Assembly (NCBI GenBank): GCA_902806015.1
Contig: CADCUZ010000117.1
Location: 1-7,329 of the forward strand
Length of the DNA: 7,329 nucleotides
Source: an uncultured Rubrobacteraceae bacterium
GTDB lineage: Bacteria; Actinomycetota; Rubrobacteria; Rubrobacterales; Rubrobacteraceae
Direction: 5' to 3'
Part shown: one piece after another, positions 1 through 5,422 of the stretch
Numbering within the stretch: the first letter of the stretch is position 1
Layout of the letters: each line of letters begins with the position of its first letter
Notes under the pieces: generated by a model
Database searches by the model: none
Seen by the model: the letters and a program-made list of their open reading frames with translations, nothing else
What the model was told of the DNA's origin: nothing
Translations under genes and position numbers: made by a program

Positions 1-14
1 GGGCCGCGGCCTAG

Positions 15-40
15 TGGAGGGAGGGCATGCCCTCCCTCCA
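15..40. terminator. Perfect 26-bp palindrome, probable terminator hairpin
   Basis: TGGAGGGAGGGCA is followed directly by its exact reverse complement, giving a 26-nt perfect palindrome that can fold with an 11-bp arm and a CATG loop. It lies 8 nt past the stop codon of a minus-strand gene remnant (stop at 49-51), which is where a terminator for that gene would sit. No T-run follows on either strand, so an intrinsic terminator of the high-GC type is an inference. A protein-binding palindrome is the alternative. Confidence 0.55.
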
Positions 41-48
41 GTCCTTAT

Positions 49-108
49 TCACCCAACCTCGTAGAAGGGGCGTTCCCCGAACTTCATGCTGAGGGGGTTC
101 CCGAAAAA
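49..108 (-). pseudogene. C-terminal remnant of a minus-strand gene (copy 1 of a repeated gene end)
   Basis: Read on the minus strand, an open segment of 19 codons ends in KFGERPFYEVG and a TGA stop. It is closed upstream by an in-frame TAG (109-111). The codons near the end favour G or C at the third position. The same ending, FGERPFHALR plus TGA, occurs at 976-1008, and the two DNA copies match at 32 of the first 38 bases, continuing past the stop (TGAATAAG in both). I read this as the decayed 3' end of a gene. The family is not recognised. A short non-coding repeat remains possible. Confidence 0.35.
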
Positions 109-189
109 CTAGCCCATTCGGGCGATACGCCCCGGGTGTCTAGCCGCTAGGGTTCGCCTCGGAGAGCAGCACGAACAGGAGGAAACCCC
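94..189 (+). promoter_or_regulatory. Leader of the membrane-protein gene with a strong Shine-Dalgarno
   Basis: AGGAGG at 178-183 sits 6 nt before the ATG at 190 and fixes that start. The leader holds a compact hairpin GGGCG-ATA-CGCCC (120-132) and a near-palindrome CTAGC-C-GCTAG (140-150), either of which could be an operator or RNA structure. I see no convincing -35/-10 pair. The regulatory role is inference; the ribosome binding site is clear. Confidence 0.45.
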
Positions 190-798
190 ATGCAAACCTC
201 GAGTCGAACCCGCTTGCTCGGCTGGGTGTGCGTCGTTTGCGGCGCGTTGGTGGCCATCGCGGGATTCCTGCTGGACTCACAAGCGGCCGGCGCGGTGACG
301 GCCGATACCGCCACCGCTCGGTTCGCGAATGGGCTGTTCGGTGTCGCCGTTTTGGGCCTTATGGGCGGCGTCCTCGGCCTGTGGTCCCTCCGCGTGGGCG
401 GTTCGGGGTGGCTGCCCCGGGCGGCCACGGTGGTCGCCCTTGTGGGCCTGCTCCTGTGGACGGTCGGCGGCCTGTACCTGACCACGGACGCCTCGGCCGA
501 CCAGGTCCTCACGCCGGCGGGCGGCCTTGTCTCGTCCATCGGGATGATAGCGCTCGGCATCGCGGTCTTGCGGGCGGGGGTCCTGAGCGGCTGGCGGAGG
601 CTCGTGCCGCTCCTCGTCGGGGCGTGGTTCTTCGTGCAGCTCCCGCTGCAGGTCGCCTTCTTTATCGGCGTTCGGGGTTCCCCCTCTTACGCGGTACTGC
701 TCGGGGTCTTCGGCGCGCTGTGGGCGCTGGTTGGCCACGTCGTCCAGTCGTACGCCAGCGAAAGCGAACACGCCGGGGCGGCGCGACCTTCGCCCTGA
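190..798 (+). CDS. Six-helix integral membrane protein of unknown function
   Basis: The 202-residue product is a small polytopic membrane protein. Hydrophobic segments that look like helices lie at about residues 9-28, 45-66, 78-98, 109-128, 137-160 and 166-187, with a short hydrophilic tail (191-202). There is no cleavable signal peptide with a clear processing site, no cofactor motif, and no charged residue pattern that would suggest a transporter. The first helix follows a short Arg-containing N-terminus and contains two Cys (14 and 17). Arg137 and Arg138 before helix 5 suggest cytoplasmic placement by the positive-inside rule. The AGGAGG Shine-Dalgarno at 178-183 supports this start. It is the only gene in the first 2 kb that looks intact, and it is flanked by gene fragments. 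I do not recognise the family, and DUF-type membrane proteins of this size are common in actinobacteria. Confidence 0.8.
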   Translation: MQTSSRTRLLGWVCVVCGALVAIAGFLLDSQAAGAVTADTATARFANGLFGVAVLGLMGGVLGLWSLRVGGSGWLPRAATVVALVGLLLWTVGGLYLTTDASADQVLTPAGGLVSSIGMIALGIAVLRAGVLSGWRRLVPLLVGAWFFVQLPLQVAFFIGVRGSPSYAVLLGVFGALWALVGHVVQSYASESEHAGAARPSP

Positions 799-818
799 GG
801 GGGTTCTCGGAAGTTCAC

Positions 819-836
819 TCGTATCGCAGGATACGA
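819..836. repeat. Short perfect inverted repeat downstream of the membrane-protein gene
   Basis: TCGTATC and its complement GATACGA flank a GCAG loop, giving a 7-bp stem beginning 20 nt after the TGA at 796-798. No T-run follows. It may terminate the membrane-protein transcript, or it may be chance structure inside a plus-strand coding remnant. Confidence 0.3.
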
Positions 837-849
837 AGCGCCAGGGGGG

Positions 850-957
850 GCCACCACGGAAGGCATCGTCGAAGCCGCCAAGGAGGACTACGCGGCCCTG
901 CTCCGGGAGCACGCGGGCCCGCTGGGCCTGGAGGCCCAGGCACAACGAAGCGCCTGA
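850..957 (+). pseudogene. C-terminal scrap of an unidentified plus-strand gene
   Basis: From about 850 to the TGA at 955-957 one plus-strand frame reads like real protein. It includes IVEAAKEDYAALLREHAG and ends QAQRSA, with almost every third base G or C until the last few codons. The same frame is open back to the membrane-protein stop (796-798), but it contains no ATG, GTG or TTG, so it cannot be translated on its own as it stands. The charged, alanine-rich helix is typical of a protein C-terminus. I cannot name the family. It is most likely the end of a gene whose body was deleted. Confidence 0.35.
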
Positions 958-975
958 GGCCCGAGCGCGGCTTAT

Positions 976-1100
976 TCACCGAAGTGCGTGGAAGGGTCGT
1001 TCCCCGAAGTCCGCATCCAGCATCCCGCATAACCGTGCCCGGATCAGGGAGAAGCGCGGCTTCAAAGCCCGTGAGGACCGGGGCTCGACCACAACATATG
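976..1100 (-). pseudogene. C-terminal remnant of a minus-strand gene (copy 2 of the repeated gene end)
   Basis: On the minus strand the segment reads VVEPRSSRALKPRFSLIRAR, then ends in DFGERPFHALR with a TGA stop at 976-978. Codon use is moderately G/C-biased at third positions. The ending matches the remnant at 49-108 in protein and DNA, which argues that both come from the same gene family. The frame stays open upstream to 1272, but that part reads as the antisense of the glutaredoxin region and not as a plausible protein. The family is not recognised; a transposase tail is one option but no motif shows it. Confidence 0.35.
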
Positions 1101-1228
1101 GGCAGCGTGCATGAAGATGCGCCGCGCCGGATGAAGCCGACGTTGCGGTGGAGCTGTTCCCGGAAGCGCCGTCTGCTCTGCTCCGGGGACGCCAAGCGTC
1201 TCCTACGAGCCTTACGGGCCAGCTCCTT

Positions 1229-1402
1229 GTCCATGCGCTTCTTGTCGAAGCCCACGATCCAGCTGCCCCCAATCTCGATAACCGGCACGCCCGTCTGCCC
1301 CGTCTTGCGCACGATGTCCCTCGCCGCGTCCGGGTCGCGCTCTATGTTGACCTCCTTGAACAGCACCCGCTGCTCTTTGAAGTAGCGCTTCACACACTTG
1401 CG
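1229..1402 (-). pseudogene. Glutaredoxin-like protein, truncated and read through (probable pseudogene)
   Basis: The minus strand encodes KRYFKEQRVLFKEVN, then DPDAARDIVRKTGQ, then TGVPVIEIGGSWIVGFDK. This is the glutaredoxin/NrdH-type thioredoxin fold from helix 1 onward, including the cis-Pro motif GVP and the GFD segment that follows it. The N-terminal beta strand and the CxxC redox site are missing. Only one Cys remains, just before VKRYF, with Arg/Glu/Lys codons ahead of it and an in-frame TGA at 1424-1426. A GTG at 1391-1393 could start translation, but after the active site. At the other end the usual stop soon after KELARK is absent, and the frame runs on to 815 through implausible sequence. 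Both ends are therefore abnormal for a family of about 80 residues, and the product would not be a working dithiol oxidoreductase. A sequencing error could contribute. Confidence 0.65.
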
Positions 1403-1906
1403 CTCTCGCGAACCGGCTAGCCTTCACCGCCATGCTCGGGGGGCGGTGGTCGGAGCCGAGGGTGGAGGTGGTGCTGGCGTAGACGCCCTCAAGTAATGAC
1501 CAGCAGCAACCGCATGTCGAAGCTGCGTAGAACCTCGTAGCCCATCTGGCGCAGGTAGACGAGGTGAGCGTTCCCCAGAGGCGGCAGGTCAATCGTGGTG
1601 CCGTCCCCGACCGTGATCTGGCTCATGTACATACCTAGAGCCCCGGACGCGGCCAGACGCTCGTAGTTGGGTTCGAGCTTCTCGTCCACGTGTGCGCCGC
1701 CGTCTTTGTTGGCCGCCGCTCGCCTTCGGCCTCGTCGAGGCCGCGGGGCAGACGAGGCTGTCCGTAGAAGGGCCTGCAGGCCGGGCGGAAGCTCGTCGCG
1801 CGGCTCCGGGAAGAAGACCCCGGCGGACAGGAGGAGATCGTCCTGCCCAACCACCTCGTCGTGCGCGTTCGACGGCGGGGCTCTCGTAGGTCGCGAAGCC
1901 GGGCAT
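1397..1906 (-). pseudogene. Unidentified minus-strand gene, probably frameshifted
   Basis: Coding character on the minus strand moves between frames. An ATG at 1904-1906 opens MPGFATYESPAVER. A different frame then gives DEVVGQDDLLLSAGVFFPEP and DELPPGLQALL, and after a doubtful stretch (about 1690-1770) it gives KLEPNYERLAASGALGMYM, TVGDGTTIDLPPLGNAH and VLRSFDMRLLLVIT, with a TGA at 1489-1491. Just before that stop a third frame continues as EGVYASTTSTLGSDHRPP to about 1397. Third positions are mostly G or C in each good segment. The middle frame is open from 1917 to 1489 (142 codons), so a shorter intact protein is possible, for example from an internal GTG. I do not recognise the family. 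Frameshift decay is my preferred reading, at moderate confidence. Confidence 0.4.
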
Positions 1907-1964
1907 CGGCCCATCACGCCCGTACCGCGCCGCCCTACTTACTCTAAACTCTGATCAATTCCAA

Positions 1965-2036
1965 TCGTTCGCCAGGGCCATCGGCGGGGATCTGGAGGCG
2001 GAACCGGAAGACGCTTTTTACGGGATAGGAATCTGA
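1965..2036 (+). pseudogene. Last codons of a truncated gene overlapping the methyltransferase start
   Basis: One plus-strand frame reads FARAIGGDLEAEPEDAFYG then IGI, and stops at TGA 2034-2036, sharing its last base with the ATG at 2036 (TGATG). Such overlaps are typical of translationally coupled operon neighbours. The frame contains no ATG, GTG or TTG back to its upstream stop (1887-1889), and just upstream lies an AT-richer patch (1937-1965) unlike coding sequence here. The likely explanation is that the gene formerly upstream of the methyltransferase lost everything but its last 23 or so codons. The family cannot be told from so little. Confidence 0.4.
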
Positions 2037-2842
2037 TGACGGACGGATTATACCGGCAAGACCCCCTCCTACCCGCAGAGCGTGAGGAGTTTGAGGAGGA
2101 CCTCGTCTCGTTCTGCGACCGCGAGCTCGACCTCCTCTGCGAGCTCCACGGCCTCGACGTCCTCTACGCCGGCGGCTCCTCGCTGCTCTGGGTCGAGGGC
2201 CTCAGCCAGCGGGTCGGGATGCGGGGTTCCATCACCGCCCTGGACGCGGACGAGAAACGCGTGGAGGCGACGAGGGGAAATCTCTCGAACGCCGACCTTC
2301 CTGCCCCGGTCCGGCTCGTCGGCGGGGACGTCTTTCGGCCGCCGTTCGGCCCTTGCTCCTTCGACCTCGTCTACTCGGCGGGCCTCTTTCACGAGCTGGA
2401 CGCGCGGGAGGGGGACGCCGCGCAGGCGATCTCGGCGCTCGCAGCGGTCGCGCGACCCGGCGGACGGGTCGCGACGGGCGACTTCGTGGACTCCGTTCCC
2501 GCCGCGCAACTGGAAGACGAAAGGCTGGACGCGGAGCTGGCCCTCTTGTCATCCGGCAGAGAACTCTTAGGCATAGGGCCGCCGCAGCGGCTTGCAGCCT
2601 TGCACAAAGAAGCTGTATCCGACGTGCGGTGGCGTGTCTTGCCGCCGTTTCCGATCCGACACCTGGGCAAGGTGGTGCTCGCGCAGGATGAACCTGCGGA
2701 GCTTTTGGGCTTGCCGCCCGAGGCCGCTGAACGGTGGCGCGGGCGCCGCGAGGCGCTGCGGGAGCGCATCCACCGCGAGGGGTACACGCGGCCCGCGACC
2801 GTGTACGTCGAGGGGGTGGTCCCCGGTGGCCGAGGCTCGTAA
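2036..2842 (+). CDS. Class I SAM-dependent methyltransferase, divergent motif I
   Basis: The 268-residue product has the Rossmann-like layout of class I S-adenosylmethionine methyltransferases. Strand 1 and the glycine loop are at DVLYAGGSSLLW (41-52), the acidic residue ending strand 2 is Asp70 (ITALDADEKRVE), GDVF is at 97-100, the strand-4 motif FDLVYSAGLFHEL is at 109-121, and RPGGRV at 140-145. The glycine loop is unusual: the Asp/Glu before the glycines is Tyr44 and the typical GxGxG is GGSS. The C-terminal third (about 180-268) is Pro/Arg-rich and would shape the substrate site. The substrate cannot be told; small molecules, RNA and protein are all possible. The ATG at 2036 overlaps the stop of an upstream remnant and has a modest AGGA 5 nt before it. 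The gene ends 87 nt before the ABC-F gene on the same strand, so co-transcription is likely. Confidence 0.85.
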   Translation: MTDGLYRQDPLLPAEREEFEEDLVSFCDRELDLLCELHGLDVLYAGGSSLLWVEGLSQRVGMRGSITALDADEKRVEATRGNLSNADLPAPVRLVGGDVFRPPFGPCSFDLVYSAGLFHELDAREGDAAQAISALAAVARPGGRVATGDFVDSVPAAQLEDERLDAELALLSSGRELLGIGPPQRLAALHKEAVSDVRWRVLPPFPIRHLGKVVLAQDEPAELLGLPPEAAERWRGRREALRERIHREGYTRPATVYVEGVVPGGRGS

Positions 2843-2858
2843 GTCGTCCAAAAGGGTG

Positions 2859-2933
2859 ATGCGCGGGGGACGCTGGGGCGGCATCATTGGCGGCGTGGGC
2901 CTGGTGCGGACGGACAATGGGGGGGCGCCTTGA
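2859..2933 (+). CDS. Candidate 24-codon leader ORF overlapping the ABC-F start
   Basis: An ATG at 2859 (or GTG at 2856) opens a short frame beginning MRGGRWGGIIGGVGL and ending NGGAP. Its TGA (2931-2933) overlaps the TTG start of the ABC-F gene (2930-2932) as TTGA. The overlap would let terminating ribosomes restart on the weak TTG. Resistance-type ABC-F genes are often controlled by upstream leader peptides through ribosome-mediated attenuation, which makes the position suggestive. Against it, the ribosome binding site is poor (only AAAGGG close by), the peptide is Gly-rich, and this frame is open far upstream through the methyltransferase gene, so it may be chance. Confidence 0.3.
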   Translation: MRGGRWGGIIGGVGLVRTDNGGAP

Positions 2934-4552
2934 CCCTGATCGGGCTGCGGGCCGTGGACAAGTACTATGGCGGACGGGCCGTGTTGCGCGGCCTGAAGAT
3001 GTGCGTCCCGGAGGGCGCGAGGATCGGGCTGGTGGGCGGCAACGGCGCGGGCAAGTCCACGTTGCTGCGCCTCCTCGCGGGGCTGGAGGAGGCCGACGGG
3101 GGAGAGGTGTTCCGCCGGAGGGGCCTGCGCGTCGCCTTTCTGCCCCAGCACGTCGGGGCGGAGGCGCGCTCGCCGCTCGAGGTCATCCGCGAAGCTCGTC
3201 CGGAGCTCGCAAGGGTAAGGGCGGAGCTGAAAGCCTGCGAGGAGCGCCTCGGGGCCCCCGAGGTATCCGCCGACCTGCGCAAGATGGAGCGTGTGCTGGA
3301 GCACCACGGCCGGCTGCTGGAGCGGTTTACGGAGCTGGGCGGTAACGGGTTCGACGGCGAGGCCAGGGGGTACCTGGCGGACCTGGGCTTTGGGCGGGAC
3401 GACGCGGGCCGGCCGATGCGCGAGTTGAGCGGGGGCCAGCGCAAGCTCGCGGTGCTGGCCGCCTGCCTCGCGCAACGACCCGACGTGCTGCTCCTCGACG
3501 AGCCGGAGGCCCACCTCGACGCCGAACGTAGGGAGCGCCTGGAGGCCCTCGTCCGGTCCTTCGCGGGGGCCGTCGTGGTCGTCTCCCACGACCGCTACCT
3601 GCTCGACGAGACGGCGACGGGGATCGCCGAGCTGGAGAACGGGAAGACGAGGCTCTGGCCCGGCAACTACTCTGCCTACGCCCTGGCGCGCGAGCTGGAG
3701 CAGAAGCGCCAGCAGCAGCTCTACGTCACCCAGCAAAAAGAGATAGCCCGCCTGGAGGCGGCCATCCAGCGCTTCAAGCAGTGGGCCCACAACACCGAGG
3801 ACGAGCGTCACGCGCGCCAGGCGCGGGTTAAGCGGCGCCAGATCGAGAGCATGGACAAGGTCGAGAAGCCGGTCCTGGAGCGGCGCAGGATTGGCTTGAG
3901 CTTCCGCGAGGGCGTCCGCGGCGGCCAGAAAGTCGTGGAGCTTCGGGACGTGAGCGTCGCCTTTGGGGACGAGCCCGTCCTGATCGGGGCCGACCTGAGC
4001 GTCTCGCGCGGCGAGCGCGTCGGCGTCGTCGGCCCGAACGGCGCTGGCAAGAGCGTACTCGCGAAAGTGCTCGCCGGCAAGCTCGCGCCGACCGAGGGGG
4101 AGCGTTGGATCGGCCCCTCCATAAACACCGGGTACCTCGCCCAGGACCACGCCCCCGCCGCCGGCGCGACACCTTTGAGCCGCGTGCGCGACACCAAGCC
4201 CATCTACGAGGGAGACGCGGTGAGCCTGCTCGGCCGCTTCCTCTTCCGCTACGAGCAGGCCCGGTCCCCCGTGGACTCCCTCAGCGGCGGCGAGCGCACC
4301 CGCCTGGAGTTCCTCCTCCTTATGCTCCGCGAACCCAACTTCCTTGTCCTCGACGAGCCGATAAACCACCTCGACATAGCCTCGCTCGAGGTCCTGGAGT
4401 CCGAACTCGAACGCTTCCCGGGCACCGTCGTCTTCGTCTCCCACGACCGCTACTTTCTCGAGCGCATCTCGGACACCACCGCGTTGGTCCGCGACGGAGA
4501 GCTTCGCCGCCACCAAGGCCAATACAGCGTCTGGCGAGACGCCGCGCGTTAG
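2930..4552 (+). CDS. ABC-F family ATPase (ribosome-associated, two nucleotide-binding domains)
   Basis: The 540-residue soluble protein has two ABC ATPase domains and no membrane helices, the ABC-F layout. Domain 1 has Walker A GGNGAGKS (36-43), Q-loop Gln73, signature LSGGQ (166-170), Walker B with catalytic Glu191, and switch His220. A charged linker of about 90 residues (about 245-335) follows, corresponding to the P-site tRNA interaction segment that reaches toward the peptidyl-transferase centre in known members. Domain 2 has Walker A GPNGAGKS (368-375), Gln405, LSGGE (451-455), LVLDEPINHLD (472-482) and His505. Both catalytic glutamates are present. Domain 1 reads DEPEAHLD where most members have DEPTNHLD. 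ABC-F proteins act on the ribosome as translation factors or antibiotic-protection proteins; which applies cannot be decided here. The start is a TTG with a run of G upstream (2919-2925), and no other ATG, GTG or TTG exists in frame after the preceding stop. Confidence 0.93.
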   Translation: MTLIGLRAVDKYYGGRAVLRGLKMCVPEGARIGLVGGNGAGKSTLLRLLAGLEEADGGEVFRRRGLRVAFLPQHVGAEARSPLEVIREARPELARVRAELKACEERLGAPEVSADLRKMERVLEHHGRLLERFTELGGNGFDGEARGYLADLGFGRDDAGRPMRELSGGQRKLAVLAACLAQRPDVLLLDEPEAHLDAERRERLEALVRSFAGAVVVVSHDRYLLDETATGIAELENGKTRLWPGNYSAYALARELEQKRQQQLYVTQQKEIARLEAAIQRFKQWAHNTEDERHARQARVKRRQIESMDKVEKPVLERRRIGLSFREGVRGGQKVVELRDVSVAFGDEPVLIGADLSVSRGERVGVVGPNGAGKSVLAKVLAGKLAPTEGERWIGPSINTGYLAQDHAPAAGATPLSRVRDTKPIYEGDAVSLLGRFLFRYEQARSPVDSLSGGERTRLEFLLLMLREPNFLVLDEPINHLDIASLEVLESELERFPGTVVFVSHDRYFLERISDTTALVRDGELRRHQGQYSVWRDAAR

Positions 4553-4562
4553 CACGTTGGCG

Positions 4563-5012
4563 TTAGTCGGCCTGCCTCTCGAGCAGCATCGTTACGGGAC
4601 CGTCGTTTACGAGCGAGACGTCCATCATCGCGCCGAAGCGGCCCTTCCGTACGCAACGGACGCCGGCCCCGCGCAGCTTCTCGCAGAAAAGGTCAAAGAG
4701 TGGCTCCGCGACCTCCGGCGGCGCGGCTTCTACGAAGCTCGGGCGGCGGCCCTTTCTCGAGTCGCCGAGGAGGGTGAACTGGGAGACGGCGAGGACCTCG
4801 CCCCCGGCTTCTAGCACGCTGCGGTTCATCTTGCCCTCGTCGTCGGCCATGATGCGCAGGCCGGCGACCTTCCTCGCGAGCCAGTCCGCTTCGGCCTCGC
4901 CGTCCCCGGTGGCGACGCCGACGAGGAGCAAGAGACCCTTTTCTATCTCGGAGATCTTCTCCCGTTCGACCGTGACGGAGGCGCTCGTGACCCTCTGAAG
5001 GACGACCTTCAC
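4563..5012 (-). CDS. dtd: D-aminoacyl-tRNA deacylase
   Basis: Dtd hydrolyses D-amino acids, and also glycine mischarged on tRNA-Ala, from tRNA, keeping them out of proteins. It is a cytoplasmic homodimer. The 149-residue product has the normal length. It begins [16 protein letters not shown], carries the SQFTL motif at 77-81 (with Ser77 and Thr80), and ends with NDGPVT (136-141), which holds the Gly-cisPro pair used for chiral proofreading. The frame is open further upstream to 5096, but homology begins at the GTG at 5010-5012, only 5 nt from the stop of the DUF2203 gene, with AGGA close before it. It is last in a three-gene leftward operon and ends 10 nt from the stop of the convergent ABC-F gene. 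The assignment is secure. Confidence 0.95.
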   Translation of the reverse strand: MKVVLQRVTSASVTVEREKISEIEKGLLLLVGVATGDGEAEADWLARKVAGLRIMADDEGKMNRSVLEAGGEVLAVSQFTLLGDSRKGRRPSFVEAAPPEVAEPLFDLFCEKLRGAGVRCVRKGRFGAMMDVSLVNDGPVTMLLERQAD

Positions 5013-5017
5013 CGGTC

Positions 5018-5404
5018 CTAGAGGGGTTGGCGGCCGGGGTAGCCGGCCTCGATTTCGTGCCAGAACGCGACGTTCTCTTCGGGCGGGTGCCAGCACAGGA
5101 AGACGACCCGCCCTTCCCGCTCGTGGGGAAAATCGAGCAGGCCCGTGTCGAGGTCCTTGAGCAGGACGCCCTCCTCGCGGATGGCCTCTATCGTCAGGTA
5201 GAGTAGGTACGCCTCGACGCCGTACTCAGAGCCCACGCGCCCGCCCCCGTTCGCGGCCCCAGCGCGCAGGATGGGCTCCATGTGGGGGGCCTTTTGGCGC
5301 AGGGCGTCGCGATGGACGAAGACGTCCGTAAGGAGTTCTTTGAGCTTCGGGAGGAGGGCGTTCGCCTCTTCCACGGTGAAGAGCTTCGAGAAGGCGGGTT
5401 GCAC
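5018..5404 (-). CDS. DUF2203 family protein
   Basis: The 128-residue product matches what I know of the DUF2203 family. It has an N-terminal helix region with [13 protein letters not shown] (9-21), then [15 protein letters not shown] (79-93), EGRVVFLCW (97-105), and a conserved C-terminal block [15 protein letters not shown] (114-128). There is no signal peptide or membrane segment, so it is probably cytoplasmic. The family has no known biochemical role that I can cite. The conserved acidic, Trp and His positions near the end look like a binding or catalytic surface, but that is inference. It starts at a GTG (5402-5404) with GGAAAG about 7 nt upstream. It lies 18 nt after the phosphoesterase gene and 5 nt before dtd, so all three are probably translated from one mRNA. 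Confidence 0.9.
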   Translation of the reverse strand: MQPAFSKLFTVEEANALLPKLKELLTDVFVHRDALRQKAPHMEPILRAGAANGGGRVGSEYGVEAYLLYLTIEAIREEGVLLKDLDTGLLDFPHEREGRVVFLCWHPPEENVAFWHEIEAGYPGRQPL

Positions 5405-5422
5405 GCCCGATCTTTCCGGATC

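Noticed and set aside
100..122. CCCGAA/TTCGGG stem near the left edge
   Set aside because: A 6-bp stem with an 11-nt loop, overlapping a more stable hairpin at 120-132; too weak to list on its own.
277..945. 222-codon minus-strand frame opposite the membrane-protein gene
   Set aside because: Composition is that of an antisense shadow and the plus-strand gene has clear helices and a strong ribosome binding site.
228..1385. 385-codon plus-strand frame across the membrane gene and the fragment region
   Set aside because: Arg/Gly-rich product with no protein-like segments; it overlaps the well-supported membrane protein in another frame.
2567..4555. Long (662-codon) open frame on the minus strand opposite the ABC-F gene
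   Set aside because: It is the antisense of a gene with complete ABC motifs; the product is low in complexity and carries no motif, as expected from GC-rich third positions read backwards.
5013..5096. N-terminal extension of dtd to an upstream ATG
   Set aside because: It overlaps the DUF2203 gene and adds 28 Arg/Pro-rich residues absent from the family; the GTG at 5010-5012 gives the normal length.
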